A stretch of 32,025 nucleotides of DNA from Pseudomonadota bacterium (GTDB taxonomy: Bacteria; Pseudomonadota; Alphaproteobacteria; Rhizobiales; Xanthobacteraceae): NCBI GenBank assembly GCA_016195095.1, contig JACQAE010000097.1, forward strand, positions 1 to 32,025, given 5' to 3'. Positions 7,310 through 17,854 of this stretch are shown in pieces. The position numbers and the translations under genes were made by a program. Position 1 is the stretch's first letter. Each line of letters begins with the position of its first letter. The notes beneath the pieces are model-generated. The model did no database searches and had not been told where the DNA came from. It saw nothing but the letters and a program-made list of their open reading frames with translations.

Positions 7310-9184
7310 ATGGACGAGGAGAACTCCGAAAACCTGTCGCTCGCCGCCGAATTCGCCGAGGCAACGCGCGAGCGATGGCTCGAACTGGTCGAAGCGACGC
7401 TCAAGGGCGCGCCCTTCGCCAGCCGGCTGGTCGCGCGCAGCCGTGATGGTATCGCGATCGGCCCGCTTTACGCGCGCGCGGCGCCCACGTCCGCGCCGCT
7501 TGCCCGCGCTCCCGGCACGCCGTGGCAGATCATGCAGCGCATCGAGCATCCCGACGCCGACGCCGCCAATGCGCAGGCCTTGAACGACCTCGAAAATGGC
7601 GCCAGCGGACTGACCCTGGTAGGTGCCGGCGGCATCGGCGGGCGGGGTTATGGCCTCGACCCGTCCGCGGCGGCGCTGGCGCGAACGCTTTGTGGCGTGC
7701 ATCTCGACGCCAATATCGGCATCGACTTCGACATCGGTCAAGCGAGCGCGGACATGCCGGCGCATTTCGCAGCCCTCGTCGGCGCAGGCGGCCTTGATCC
7801 CACCCGCATCGACGCGCGCTTTGGCCTCGATCCGCTCGGCGCCATGGCGCGCGCCGGCGCAAGCCACGCCCCCTGGCGCGATATCGCGCCGCGATTTGCG
7901 GAGCAGATCGCACGCCTCGCGCAGGGCGGTTGGCGCGGCCCCTTCGCCGTCGCGGACGGCCGCGTGATCCACGACGCCGGCGGCTCGGAGGTACAGGAAC
8001 TGGCGTGGGTGATTTCCGTTGCGGTCGCCTATCTGCGCGCGCTCGCCGCCGGCGGCATCGCGCTTGATGGCGCGGGTGGGCCGATCTATTTCCGGCTCGC
8101 CGCCGATTCCGACGCTTTTCTCGGCATCGCCAAGCTGCGCGCGCTGCGCCGTCTATGGGCGCGCGTGGAGGCGGCAAGCGGGCTTCCCGCGCGACCGGCC
8201 TTCCTCGCGGCGGAGGTCGCCTGGCGCATGATGACGCGGCGCAATCCGTGGGCCAACATGCTGCGCGCGACCATGGCGGTCTTCGCCGCCGGCGTCGGCG
8301 GCGCCGACGCCATCAGCGTCCTTGCGTTCACCTCAGCGCTCGGCCTGCCAGACGGTTTCGCACGCCGCATCGCGCGCAATACGCAGCTTATGCTGATCGA
8401 GGAAGCCAATCTCGCGAGAGTCGCCGACCCGGCCGCCGGCGCCGGCAGCTTTGAGGACCTGACCGCACAGCTCTGCGTGGCGGCCTGGAAGGCCTTCCAG
8501 GACATCGAGCGCGCGGGCGGGGCGTTCGCCGCGCTCGAACAAGGCCGCGTCCAAGACGGGGTCGCGGCGACGCGCGCCGAGCGCCAGCAGGCGCTCGCAC
8601 GCCGCCGCGACGCGCTCATCGGCACGAGCGAGTTTCCCGATCTTCACGAGCGCGCCGTCGCGGTGCTCGACGTGGCACCGGTAATTCCGCGGCCGCTTGC
8701 GGCCGCCTTCCGCTTCGCGCCGCTGCCCGCCTTGCGGCTCGCCGAGCCCTTCGAGGAATTGCGCGCGGCCTGCGAGCATATCCTCGCGCGCGACGGCGCG
8801 CGGCCACGCGTTTTTCTCGCCAATCTCGGAACGCCCTCGCAATTCACCGCCCGCGCCTCCTTCGCGCGCAATTTCTTTGCTGCCGGCGGCATCGAATGCC
8901 TCGACAATGACGGTTTTGCGAGCCGCGCCGGCATGCTGGCGGCGTGGCGGAATTCAGGCGCGCGGCTAGCCTGCCTGTGTTCCACAGATGAGGTCTATGC
9001 CGATGAGGCGGCCGAGGCCGCCGGCGCCCTCAGGTCGGCGGCGGCCGCCCATATCTACCTTGCCGGCCGGCCGGGCGAGCGCGAGGCGGCGCTCCGGGAC
9101 GCGGGCGTCGGCGAATTCATCTATGCCGGCAGCGACGCACTGGCGATTTTGCGCGCGGCGCATGATATTCTGGCGCGCGCATAG
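7310..9184 (+). CDS. mutA: Methylmalonyl-CoA mutase, small (beta) subunit
   Basis: A 624-residue protein of the mutase small-subunit family. The N-terminal stretch LAAEFAEATRERWLELVEATLKGAPF is typical, the middle carries barrel-like mutase segments (RRNPWANMLRATMAVFAAGVGGADAISVLAF and NTQLMLIEEANLARVADPAAGAGSFEDLT), and the C-terminal domain is B12-binding-like but lacks the DxHxxG cobalamin motif. The small subunit is catalytically inactive in the known heterodimers and supports MutB. The start is uncertain: the ATG at 7310 is preceded by GGAAGAGG very close by, while the GTG at 7271 has no ribosome binding site. The stop lies 9 bp before mutB, so the two are co-expressed. Confidence 0.92.
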   Translation: MDEENSENLSLAAEFAEATRERWLELVEATLKGAPFASRLVARSRDGIAIGPLYARAAPTSAPLARAPGTPWQIMQRIEHPDADAANAQALNDLENGASGLTLVGAGGIGGRGYGLDPSAAALARTLCGVHLDANIGIDFDIGQASADMPAHFAALVGAGGLDPTRIDARFGLDPLGAMARAGASHAPWRDIAPRFAEQIARLAQGGWRGPFAVADGRVIHDAGGSEVQELAWVISVAVAYLRALAAGGIALDGAGGPIYFRLAADSDAFLGIAKLRALRRLWARVEAASGLPARPAFLAAEVAWRMMTRRNPWANMLRATMAVFAAGVGGADAISVLAFTSALGLPDGFARRIARNTQLMLIEEANLARVADPAAGAGSFEDLTAQLCVAAWKAFQDIERAGGAFAALEQGRVQDGVAATRAERQQALARRRDALIGTSEFPDLHERAVAVLDVAPVIPRPLAAAFRFAPLPALRLAEPFEELRAACEHILARDGARPRVFLANLGTPSQFTARASFARNFFAAGGIECLDNDGFASRAGMLAAWRNSGARLACLCSTDEVYADEAAEAAGALRSAAAAHIYLAGRPGEREAALRDAGVGEFIYAGSDALAILRAAHDILARA

Positions 9185-9193
9185 GCTCGACCC

Positions 9194-11353
<2,160 letters not shown>

Positions 11354-11405
11354 GCGGCACGCCCAATATTCGCGACCCGCACGGCCGATCGGCGCAGCCG
11401 TAACA

Positions 11406-11482
11406 GCCCCCGCCGCGGAAAATGCCGCAAGGCCAAAGGAAATAGCGCGCTTTCCAATTCCAATGAAACGCGAAGCGCCCTA
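11406..11482 (-). repeat. Dispersed intergenic palindromic repeat, copy A (degenerate, partial)
   Basis: This 77-bp stretch aligns on the same strand with copy B (19221-19325) and in reverse with copy C (29735-29836). Shared blocks are CGCCGCGGAAAATGC, the GCGCTTTCC arm and the terminal CGCCCTA. The outer GAGCATT...GGAACCGGTTCG part is not recognisable, and the inverted arms are less well matched than in copy C. The strand is given relative to copy C read as plus. It lies about 50 bp after the mutB stop. Confidence 0.75.
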
Positions 11483-11616
11483 GACACGAGCGAGCGCGTT
11501 CGTTGCCGCCGAATCGGATGGCTGCGGATATCATTTGATTTTTGCCGCGATCGCATCGGAAACGTTGGCGGCAATTCGCGTTCCCGCCTGGCCGCGCCGC
11601 GCGCCGGCGCCAGCAG

Positions 11617-12618
11617 ATGGACTTGCGCCCAATGTCGTCAGCACCCGCGATCGAGCAGCTTCGCGCCGGAATTCGCTCTGGCGACCGCGCGGTGCTGGCG
11701 CAGGCGATCACGCTGATCGAAAGCCGCCGCCCCGACCGCCAGGAGGAGGCGCGCCAATTGGTGCAGGCGCTGCTGGCATTCACCGGCACGGCCATGCGCA
11801 TCGGCATTACCGGCGCGCCTGGCGTCGGCAAATCGACCACGATCGACACGCTCGGCATGCACCTCATCGATCGCGGCCATAGGCTGGCGGTGCTCGCCGT
11901 CGATCCGTCCTCGGCGCGCAGCGGCGGCTCCATCCTCGGCGACAAGACACGCATGGCGCGCCTTGCCAACGACGCGCGCGCCTATATCCGCCCCTCGCCC
12001 GCTTCCGGCACCCTTGGCGGCGTCGCCGCGCGCACGCGCGAGGCCATATTGCTGTGCGAAGCGGCGGGATTTGACGTCGTCATCGTCGAGACCGTCGGCA
12101 CCGGCCAGTCGGAGACAGCGGTCGCCGACATGACCGACTTTTTCCTCGTGCTGATGCTGCCCGGCGCCGGCGACGAATTGCAGGGCCTCAAGAAGGGCAT
12201 TGTCGAACTCGCCGACATGATCGCCGTCAACAAGGCCGACGGCGACAATGTCGCGCGCGCCAATGCCGCCGCCGCCGAATATAGCGCCGCGCTACACATC
12301 CTCACGCCGCGCTCGGCCGGCTGGTCGCCGCCGGTGGTCACCTATTCGGGCCTCAACGGCACCGGCATCGAGCAGATGTGGGGCAAGATCGTCGAGCATC
12401 GCGCGCGCATGACGGCCAATGGTGGCCTCGCCGCGCGGCGGCGCGAGCAGCAGGTGAAATGGATGTGGGCAATGCTCGACGACCGCTTGCGCCAGAGGCT
12501 GGCCGACGATCCCGCGCTCACGGCGCGGCTACCGCGCGTCGAGGCGGCGGTCGCCAATGGCACGCTGTCGCCGGCGCTGGCGGTCGACGAAATCCTGCAA
12601 AGCCTTGGACTGGCGTGA
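11617..12618 (+). CDS. meaB: Methylmalonyl-CoA mutase-associated G-protein chaperone MeaB (ArgK family)
   Basis: A SIMIBI-class GTPase of the MeaB/ArgK family, about 333 residues, which gates cofactor loading and protects the mutase from inactivation. Motifs are the P-loop GITGAPGVGKSTT, VDPSSARSGGSILGDKTRM (Switch region), VIVETVGTGQSE and the base-recognition NKADGDN. The helical C-terminal extension needed for dimerisation is present (QQVKWMWAMLDDRLRQRL onward). The ORF-track start at 11542 adds residues without family similarity. ATGs at 11617 and 11632 are both possible and neither has a strong ribosome binding site. Position directly after mutAB supports a role in that enzyme's maturation. 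Confidence 0.93.
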   Translation: MDLRPMSSAPAIEQLRAGIRSGDRAVLAQAITLIESRRPDRQEEARQLVQALLAFTGTAMRIGITGAPGVGKSTTIDTLGMHLIDRGHRLAVLAVDPSSARSGGSILGDKTRMARLANDARAYIRPSPASGTLGGVAARTREAILLCEAAGFDVVIVETVGTGQSETAVADMTDFFLVLMLPGAGDELQGLKKGIVELADMIAVNKADGDNVARANAAAAEYSAALHILTPRSAGWSPPVVTYSGLNGTGIEQMWGKIVEHRARMTANGGLAARRREQQVKWMWAMLDDRLRQRLADDPALTARLPRVEAAVANGTLSPALAVDEILQSLGLA

Positions 12619-12723
12619 CCGCGGGCCATGGCGGGCACGGCATCGCAAGCTGCCGCGATCGCGCCAAGCGCGCGCGGCGATGATTTCGCGGCAATAGCCG
12701 CAACGCACGAGGAAGCGCGGGCG

Positions 12724-13368
12724 ATGCCGGCAACCATCCTGATCTGCGGCTTCGGGCGCTTCCCCGGCGCGGCGCGCAATCCGACGGCGGCGCTGGTGAG
12801 GCAATTGGCGCGCCGCCGGCGCCCGGCATTGGCCGATTTGCGCCGTCCCGCCCATGTTTTCGCGACCGCCTATGCCGCCGTCAATCGGCAATTGCCGGCG
12901 CTCATCGCCCGGCACCGGCCGCAGGCGATCATCATGTTCGGCCTCGCCGCGCGCGCGCGCCACCTGCGCGTCGAAATCCAGGCGCGCAACATCGTCTCGA
13001 CGCTGTTTCCCGACGCGACCGGCCACACGCCGGCGCGCCCGCGCATCCGGCGCGATGGCCCGGCATGTCTGCGCGGCCGCGCGCCCATGCGCGCGCTGCT
13101 CGCCGCAGCGCGCGCCGGCGGCGTCAAGGCGGCGCTGTCGCGCGACGCCGGCCGCTATGTCTGCAATTACCTCTATTGGCGCGCCATCGAGCAGTCGCGC
13201 GCGGCCAGCGGACCGCGGCTCGTCGTGTTCGTGCATACGCCTCCGGTCAGCGGGCCGCGCCGGCGATTGCGGTTTTGCGCCTTGGCACGCGCCGCCGAGG
13301 CCATTCTCGTGGCGGCGGCCGGCGACCTGCGTCGCTCGGGCCAAATCGGGCCAAAGGCGGCACGCTGA
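12724..13368 (+). CDS. Pyroglutamyl-peptidase I-like protein (peptidase family C15)
   Basis: A 214-residue protein starting MPATILICGFGRFPG that resembles pyrrolidone-carboxyl peptidases, which remove N-terminal pyroglutamate. The catalytic triad positions appear conserved: Glu84 in HLRVEIQARN, Cys147 in DAGRYVCNYLYW and His171 in FVHTPP, close to the E81/C144/H168 of the family. Sequence outside these motifs is divergent and very Arg/Ala-rich. The start at 12724 is preferred to the ORF-track start at 12628 because GAGGAAG precedes it and the family N terminus begins there. It follows meaB by about 100 bp and may share its transcript, with no obvious metabolic link. Confidence 0.8.
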   Translation: MPATILICGFGRFPGAARNPTAALVRQLARRRRPALADLRRPAHVFATAYAAVNRQLPALIARHRPQAIIMFGLAARARHLRVEIQARNIVSTLFPDATGHTPARPRIRRDGPACLRGRAPMRALLAAARAGGVKAALSRDAGRYVCNYLYWRAIEQSRAASGPRLVVFVHTPPVSGPRRRLRFCALARAAEAILVAAAGDLRRSGQIGPKAAR

Positions 13369-13544
13369 CGCAATCGCATGCGCAGCCATGGCCGCGGCCA
13401 TACCGACGCCGCAATTCGGCGCGACCTGCGGTTGGCGTGGCGCAGATACCGCGCCGAGGGTAAACGATTGGTCATTGACGCCCTCTATGCTTGCGCGGGC
13501 GCAATTCGGTCCCAAAATTTGGTCCCCAGTAAGCCCGTGGTCGC

Positions 13545-14345
13545 ATGAGCAAGTTTTCCAGTCTTCCCCTTACCCGCCGTCGCGGCCGCCTGGCAAAGGC
13601 GCTTTTCTACGTATTCATTATTCCGGTCTTCGCGCAGGCGGGAATTCTCGTTTTGGAGGGCCGCTCGATGAGTCTGCGCCGCGCGGACTGGTCGAGCGCC
13701 GGCATTCTACCGCCAGCGCAGGAATATGAGCCGGCGCGCGTCGTCGTTTTCTCCGGCCGCACCGGCGGGATCAAGGGCGTCGTCGCGCGTCACAGCTGGA
13801 TTGTCTACAAGCGCTCAGGCGACGCCACCTGGACACGCTATGACGTTGTCGGCTGGGGCGACCCGATCCGCAGGAATTGGCGTCCGCCGGACGGACGCTG
13901 GTTTGGCGATGCACCGATCGTGGTCGCCGACCGCTCCGGCGCCGCCGCCGACGCGCTCATTCCGCGCATCGAGGCCGCCATCAGGTCATATCCTTATGGC
14001 GACGAGGGCGACTATTGGATGTGGCCGGGGCCCAACAGCAATACGTTCGTCGCCAGTATCCTGCGGGCAATTCCCGAGATCGGGGCGACGCTGCCGCCGA
14101 ACGCGATCGGACGCGATTTCCGCCCCTCCCCCTATGCCGGCGCGACCGATAGCGGCACCGGCGTCGAACTCAGCGCTTGGGGACTGATCGGCGTCAAAAT
14201 CGGCTGGGTCGAGGGCATAGAACTCAATTTTCTCTCCCTCGTCGTCGGCCTCGACCTGCGCCATCCCGGGCTTAAGCTGCCGGCATTCGGGCGCCTGGGC
14301 TTCGACGCGTTCTCGCCGCCAGCCGCCGGCGCGGCTGGGCGATAG
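13545..14345 (+). CDS. DUF3750 domain-containing membrane-anchored protein
   Basis: A 266-residue protein with one N-terminal hydrophobic segment (ALFYVFIIPVFAQAGILVLE, about residues 19-38) followed by a periplasmic-type domain. The segments ARVVVFSGRTGGIKGVVARHSWIVYK, WMWPGPNSNTFVASILRAIPE and LPPNAIGRDF match the DUF3750 family, which has no assigned function; the conserved HSWIV and PGPNSNTF blocks suggest a hydrolase-like site, an inference. Two GGTCCC direct repeats 13 bp apart lie just before the gene. It is on the same strand as the ArsS cluster, about 120 bp upstream of arsS, but a functional link is not shown. Confidence 0.85.
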   Translation: MSKFSSLPLTRRRGRLAKALFYVFIIPVFAQAGILVLEGRSMSLRRADWSSAGILPPAQEYEPARVVVFSGRTGGIKGVVARHSWIVYKRSGDATWTRYDVVGWGDPIRRNWRPPDGRWFGDAPIVVADRSGAAADALIPRIEAAIRSYPYGDEGDYWMWPGPNSNTFVASILRAIPEIGATLPPNAIGRDFRPSPYAGATDSGTGVELSAWGLIGVKIGWVEGIELNFLSLVVGLDLRHPGLKLPAFGRLGFDAFSPPAAGAAGR

Positions 14346-14467
14346 CGTACATGTCATTGGCGGCAAAAAGTTTTCACGGCGAATTGTTGTCGCCTGCTGG
14401 GGCCGGCAGGTGACGCCGGAACGCCTTTATGCGACCTTGCGCCGCGAACAATGCGGGCGGATTGAGA

Positions 14468-15442
14468 ATGCGTGATACCTGGCCTCTGCTCAAGAATATA
14501 CCGTTTCCACCGGTCAGCCGCCTTGCGCTTGATACGCTGCAGGTCAATCTCGGCTATCGCTGCAACCAATCCTGCGTGCATTGCCACGTCAATGCCGGGC
14601 CAAAACGCACCGAGGAAATGGACGGCGCGACCATCGACCTGGTGCTCGCCTTCATCGAACGTCGGCGCATCTCGACCATCGACCTGACCGGCGGCGCGCC
14701 CGAGCTCAACCCGCATTTTCGCCGCCTGGTGCGGGGCGCGCGCGAGCGCGGTGTCTGCGTCATCGACCGCTGCAACCTCACCATCCTCGAAGTCGCCGGG
14801 CAGGCGGGCCTGGCCGAATTCCTCGCCGCCGAGCAGGTTGTGATTGTGGCATCGCTGCCCTGCTACCAGGAGGAGAATGTCGACCGCCAGCGCGGCAAGG
14901 GCGTCTTCGACGCGTCGGTCCGCGCGCTGCGCCGGCTCAACGCGCTGGGCTATGGCGATCCTGCGGGAGACCTCGTGCTCAACCTTGTCTACAATCCGCT
15001 TGGCCCGTCGCTGCCGCCGGCTCAGGATCAGCTCGAGGCCGATTACAAGCGCATCCTGGCGCGCGAACACGGCATCACCTTCAACAACCTCTTTACCCTC
15101 GCCAACATGCCGATCCAGCGCTTTGGGTCGATGCTGGTGTCCAAGCGGCAATTCGACCCCTATATGCGCCTCCTGCGCGACGCCCACCGGCCGGACAATC
15201 TTGCCGGCGTCATGTGCCGCAATCTCGTTTCGCTCGATTGGCGCGGCTATGTCTACGATTGCGACTTCAACCAGATGCTCAACGTGCCATTGCGCAGCAA
15301 CGGTCGCGCGCGCGCGCATCTGCGCGACCTCATCGACGAGGATCTTAGCGGCAACCCCGTGCGCGTCGCCGGCCATTGTTTCGGCTGCACCGCCGGCCAG
15401 GGATCGAGCTGCGGCGGCGCCCTCAAGGACGCGGCGGAATGA
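14468..15442 (+). CDS. arsS: ArsS-type radical SAM protein (TIGR04167/arsenosugar biosynthesis family)
   Basis: A 324-residue radical SAM enzyme. The iron-sulfur motif is C32-x3-C36-x2-C39 (YRCNQSCVHCH), followed by IDLTGGAPELNPHF, a typical GGxPE-type motif. The C-terminal DUF3641-like part contains VMCRNLVSLDWRGYVYDCDFNQML and ends with HCFGCTAGQGSSCGGAL, cysteines typical of this family. Members are named ArsS because a cyanobacterial relative acts in arsenosugar synthesis; the substrate here is not proven. The ATG at 14468 is used rather than 14429 because similarity begins there. The stop overlaps the next start as ATGA. The TGA is a normal stop and no selenocysteine is indicated. Confidence 0.9.
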   Translation: MRDTWPLLKNIPFPPVSRLALDTLQVNLGYRCNQSCVHCHVNAGPKRTEEMDGATIDLVLAFIERRRISTIDLTGGAPELNPHFRRLVRGARERGVCVIDRCNLTILEVAGQAGLAEFLAAEQVVIVASLPCYQEENVDRQRGKGVFDASVRALRRLNALGYGDPAGDLVLNLVYNPLGPSLPPAQDQLEADYKRILAREHGITFNNLFTLANMPIQRFGSMLVSKRQFDPYMRLLRDAHRPDNLAGVMCRNLVSLDWRGYVYDCDFNQMLNVPLRSNGRARAHLRDLIDEDLSGNPVRVAGHCFGCTAGQGSSCGGALKDAAE

Positions 15443-16431
15443 ACGCGCACGCACAGGCAGCGACGGCGCGCGCCGACGCGGTATCGCTACGCCAGGTGGC
15501 CGGCCGCCTCTGCCCGGTCGATTACCGCTATGCGCCCGCCACCTTCGCGCGCGAGCCCGAGATCCGTACCGAAATTCTCTACGTCGTCGGCGGACTATAC
15601 GGCAATCTCGCCGCCTTCGACGCGCTGGCGCACATGGTGAAGCACGAGCGGCAGCCGGCGACGGTCGTGCTCAACGGCGATTACCATTGGTTTGACGCCG
15701 AGGCCGGCTGGTTCGCCGAGGTCGAGCGCCGCGCCGAGGGCTATGTCCGCCTGCGCGGCAATATCGAGACGGAAATCGCGCGCGGCGACGACATCGGCGC
15801 CGGCTGCGGCTGCGCCTATCCCGAGTCCGTTGGCGATGACGTCGTGCGGCGCTCCAACGACATCCTGCGCGACCTCAGGGCCACGGCATCGGCCATGCCA
15901 AGGACGCTCGCGCGGCTGGCCGCGCTGCCGATGCATCGCGTCGCCGCGGTTGGCGCACTGCGCGTCGGGATCGTGCATGGCGACGCCGCCTCGCTTGCCG
16001 GCTGGGGATTTGCGCGCGACCGGCTCGACGACCGCGAATTCGACGGTTGGCGCGCGGAAATCCGCCGCCAGTCGAAAATAGACGTTTTCGCTTCGACACA
16101 TACTTGCCTTGCGGCCCTGCGGGATTATATGTTCCCCAGCGGGCGCTTGTGCGTCATCAACAATGGCGCGGCCGGCATGGCGAATTTCGCCGGCAGTACG
16201 AGCGGGCTTGTCACGCGCATTTCCACGCTGCCGTCGCGCGTTGCCCCGCTTTATGGCCGCAAACGCGACGGCGTGCATATCGACGCGCTTGCGCTCGACT
16301 ATGACGCCGCGGCGTTTCTCGAGCGCTTTCTCGCGCGCTGGCCCGCCGGCAGCGCGGCACATCAGTCATATTACCAGCGCATTGTCGCCGGTCCCCAGCA
16401 TGGTCTGGCGCTTGCCTCCGGGGCACGCTGA
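15439..16431 (+). CDS. Metallophosphoesterase-like protein of the ArsS cluster, non-canonical metal motifs
   Basis: A 330-residue protein with the order of blocks of a calcineurin-like phosphoesterase: YVVGGLYGNLAAFDAL, VLNGDYHWFD, LRGNIE, GIVHGD and ASTHTC. Compared with canonical proteins (DxHGN, GDxxD, GNHD/E, GHxH), the first Asp and His are Gly52 and Tyr54, the third block has Ile for His, and the last reads STHT. It may be a divergent family with altered metal binding or a catalytically weak member; no activity can be assigned. It is translationally coupled to arsS by an ATGA overlap and followed by two glycosyltransferase-type genes, so it probably serves the same pathway. Confidence 0.75.
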   Translation: MNAHAQAATARADAVSLRQVAGRLCPVDYRYAPATFAREPEIRTEILYVVGGLYGNLAAFDALAHMVKHERQPATVVLNGDYHWFDAEAGWFAEVERRAEGYVRLRGNIETEIARGDDIGAGCGCAYPESVGDDVVRRSNDILRDLRATASAMPRTLARLAALPMHRVAAVGALRVGIVHGDAASLAGWGFARDRLDDREFDGWRAEIRRQSKIDVFASTHTCLAALRDYMFPSGRLCVINNGAAGMANFAGSTSGLVTRISTLPSRVAPLYGRKRDGVHIDALALDYDAAAFLERFLARWPAGSAAHQSYYQRIVAGPQHGLALASGAR

Positions 16432-16510
16432 CGCGGCGCGCCGTCCGCGCCTGCGGCGCGGGTGATTTTCGCGCATGGGGCGCGCGTGCGGCGACCGATG
16501 GACATGTGAC

Positions 16511-17206
16511 ATGGGCGCCCTGTCCATCATCATCCCGGTCCTTGACGAGGCCACGCGCATGGAGGCGCTCTTGGCCAAGCTTGCGCCCTTGCGGCAAGCA
16601 GGCGCCGAGATCATCGTCGTCGATGGCGGCAGCCACGACGCGACGCCCGAGCGCGCCCGCGAAAGCGGCGCGCGGGTCGTGCTGGCGCCGCGCGGCCGCG
16701 CCGCGCAGATGAATGCCGGCGCGGCCGCGGCCAGCGGCGATGTCATGGTGTTCTTGCACGCCGACACGCATTTGCCGGCGCAAGCCGATCGCCAAATTCT
16801 TGCCGGCCTGTCCGGCGCGGCGCATGTCTGGGGACGTTTTGACGTGCGCATCGATGGGCGCGGCGCATTGCTCGTACTTGTCGGTTGGATGATGAACGCG
16901 CGCTCGCGCGTGAGCGGCATTGCCACCGGCGACCAGGCCATGTTCGTCACGCGCGAGGCCTTTGCGGCCGTCGGCGGATTTCCCGTCCTCGCGTTGATGG
17001 AGGACGTTGCCCTCTCCGCGCGCCTCAAGCGGCTAAGCCGCCCGCTGTGCATTGCAACGCCCGCGATCACGTCGGGACGACGCTGGGAGACGCAGGGCAT
17101 CGTGCGCACCATTCTCCTGATGTGGTGGTTGCGCCTCGCATTCTTTTGCGGCGTTTCCGCCGACCGGCTCGCGCGCATGTATGGCTATGGCCCCGATCCG
17201 CGCTGA
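16511..17206 (+). CDS. TIGR04283 family glycosyltransferase (ArsS-associated)
   Basis: A 231-residue family 2 type glycosyltransferase, TIGR04283, usually found with ArsS-type radical SAM proteins. Motifs are LSIIIPVLDEATRMEALL at the N terminus, IIVVDGGSHDATPERA, PRGRAAQMNAGA, VMVFLHADTHLP and IATGDQAMFVTREAFAAVGGFP. A hydrophobic stretch near the C terminus (ILLMWWLRLAFFCGV) may contact the membrane. The ATG at 16511 is preferred to 16475 because the family begins at GALSIIIPV. Its last 26 bases overlap the start of the next gene. The sugar donor and acceptor are unknown; arsenosugar assembly is the family-level hypothesis. Confidence 0.9.
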   Translation: MGALSIIIPVLDEATRMEALLAKLAPLRQAGAEIIVVDGGSHDATPERARESGARVVLAPRGRAAQMNAGAAAASGDVMVFLHADTHLPAQADRQILAGLSGAAHVWGRFDVRIDGRGALLVLVGWMMNARSRVSGIATGDQAMFVTREAFAAVGGFPVLALMEDVALSARLKRLSRPLCIATPAITSGRRWETQGIVRTILLMWWLRLAFFCGVSADRLARMYGYGPDPR

Positions 17207-17819
17207 GCCGGTCGCGATCGCGATCCTGGCCAAGGCGCCGGTCGCCGGCATCGCCAAGACGCGGCTCGCGCCCGCCATCGGCGCGCAGCGCGCCGCCAGC
17301 CTGCAGGCCCGCTGCATCGATCGCGCGCTCACGACCGCGATCGCGGCGCGCGTCGGCGCCGTGACGTTGTGGATGACTCCTGACGAACATCGCTCGGCAT
17401 TCGCCGCGATCATCGCCCGTCACAATGTACGCGCGATGCCACAGCCCGACGGCGACCTCGGCGCGCGCATGCATGGCGCCGTCGTCGATGCCGGTGGGCC
17501 GGTACTGGTGATGGGAACCGACTGCCCGGCGCTTTGCGCCGCGCATCTCTGCACCGCGGCCGACGCGCTGCGCGGCGGCGATGACGCGGTTTTCATACCC
17601 GTCGAGGATGGCGGATACGCGCTTGTCGGGCTGCGCGCGCCCGCGCCCGGCCTGTTCGCCGATATGGCGTGGAGCACGGCGACGGTCATGGCGGAAACGC
17701 GCCAGCGCCTGCGCGGCCTCGACCTGCGCTGGCGCGAACTCGAGACGCTCTGGGACATCGATCTGCCGGCGGACCTCGCGCGCTTGCACGCGGCGGGATT
17801 TTCCGGCCTCCTGGAGTAG
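17181..17819 (+). CDS. TIGR04282 family transferase, DUF2064/glycosyltransferase A type (ArsS-associated)
   Basis: A 212-residue nucleotidyl/glycosyltransferase-fold protein of the DUF2064/TIGR04282 family. Signatures are AILAKAPVAGIAKTRLAPAIG at the N terminus, PQPDGDLGARMHGAV, VMGTDCPALC and VFIPVEDGGYALVGL, followed by DIDLPADLARL. The fold resembles MobA/GlmU-like enzymes. The gene starts inside the end of the TIGR04283 gene, so it is the last member of a tightly packed four-gene unit with arsS. It ends 35 bp from the convergent histidine kinase gene, with no obvious terminator between them. Confidence 0.9.
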   Translation: MAMAPIRAEPVAIAILAKAPVAGIAKTRLAPAIGAQRAASLQARCIDRALTTAIAARVGAVTLWMTPDEHRSAFAAIIARHNVRAMPQPDGDLGARMHGAVVDAGGPVLVMGTDCPALCAAHLCTAADALRGGDDAVFIPVEDGGYALVGLRAPAPGLFADMAWSTATVMAETRQRLRGLDLRWRELETLWDIDLPADLARLHAAGFSGLLE

Positions 17820-17854
17820 ATTTCCGCCGCCCTCGGCGCCCGCGCGCCCGCGAA

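Noticed and set aside
13388-13401. Palindrome ATGGCCGCGGCCAT after the pyroglutamyl-peptidase-like gene
   Set aside because: Short GC-only dyads of this type are frequent by chance in this genome and nothing else supports a function.
13508-13526. GGTCCC direct repeats before the DUF3750 gene
   Set aside because: Two six-base repeats 13 bp apart are suggestive of a regulator site but too short to support without conservation data.
15440-15442. Possible selenocysteine TGA at the end of arsS
   Set aside because: The stop overlaps the start of the next gene as ATGA, the family C-terminal cysteine motif is complete before it, and no family-like sequence continues after it.
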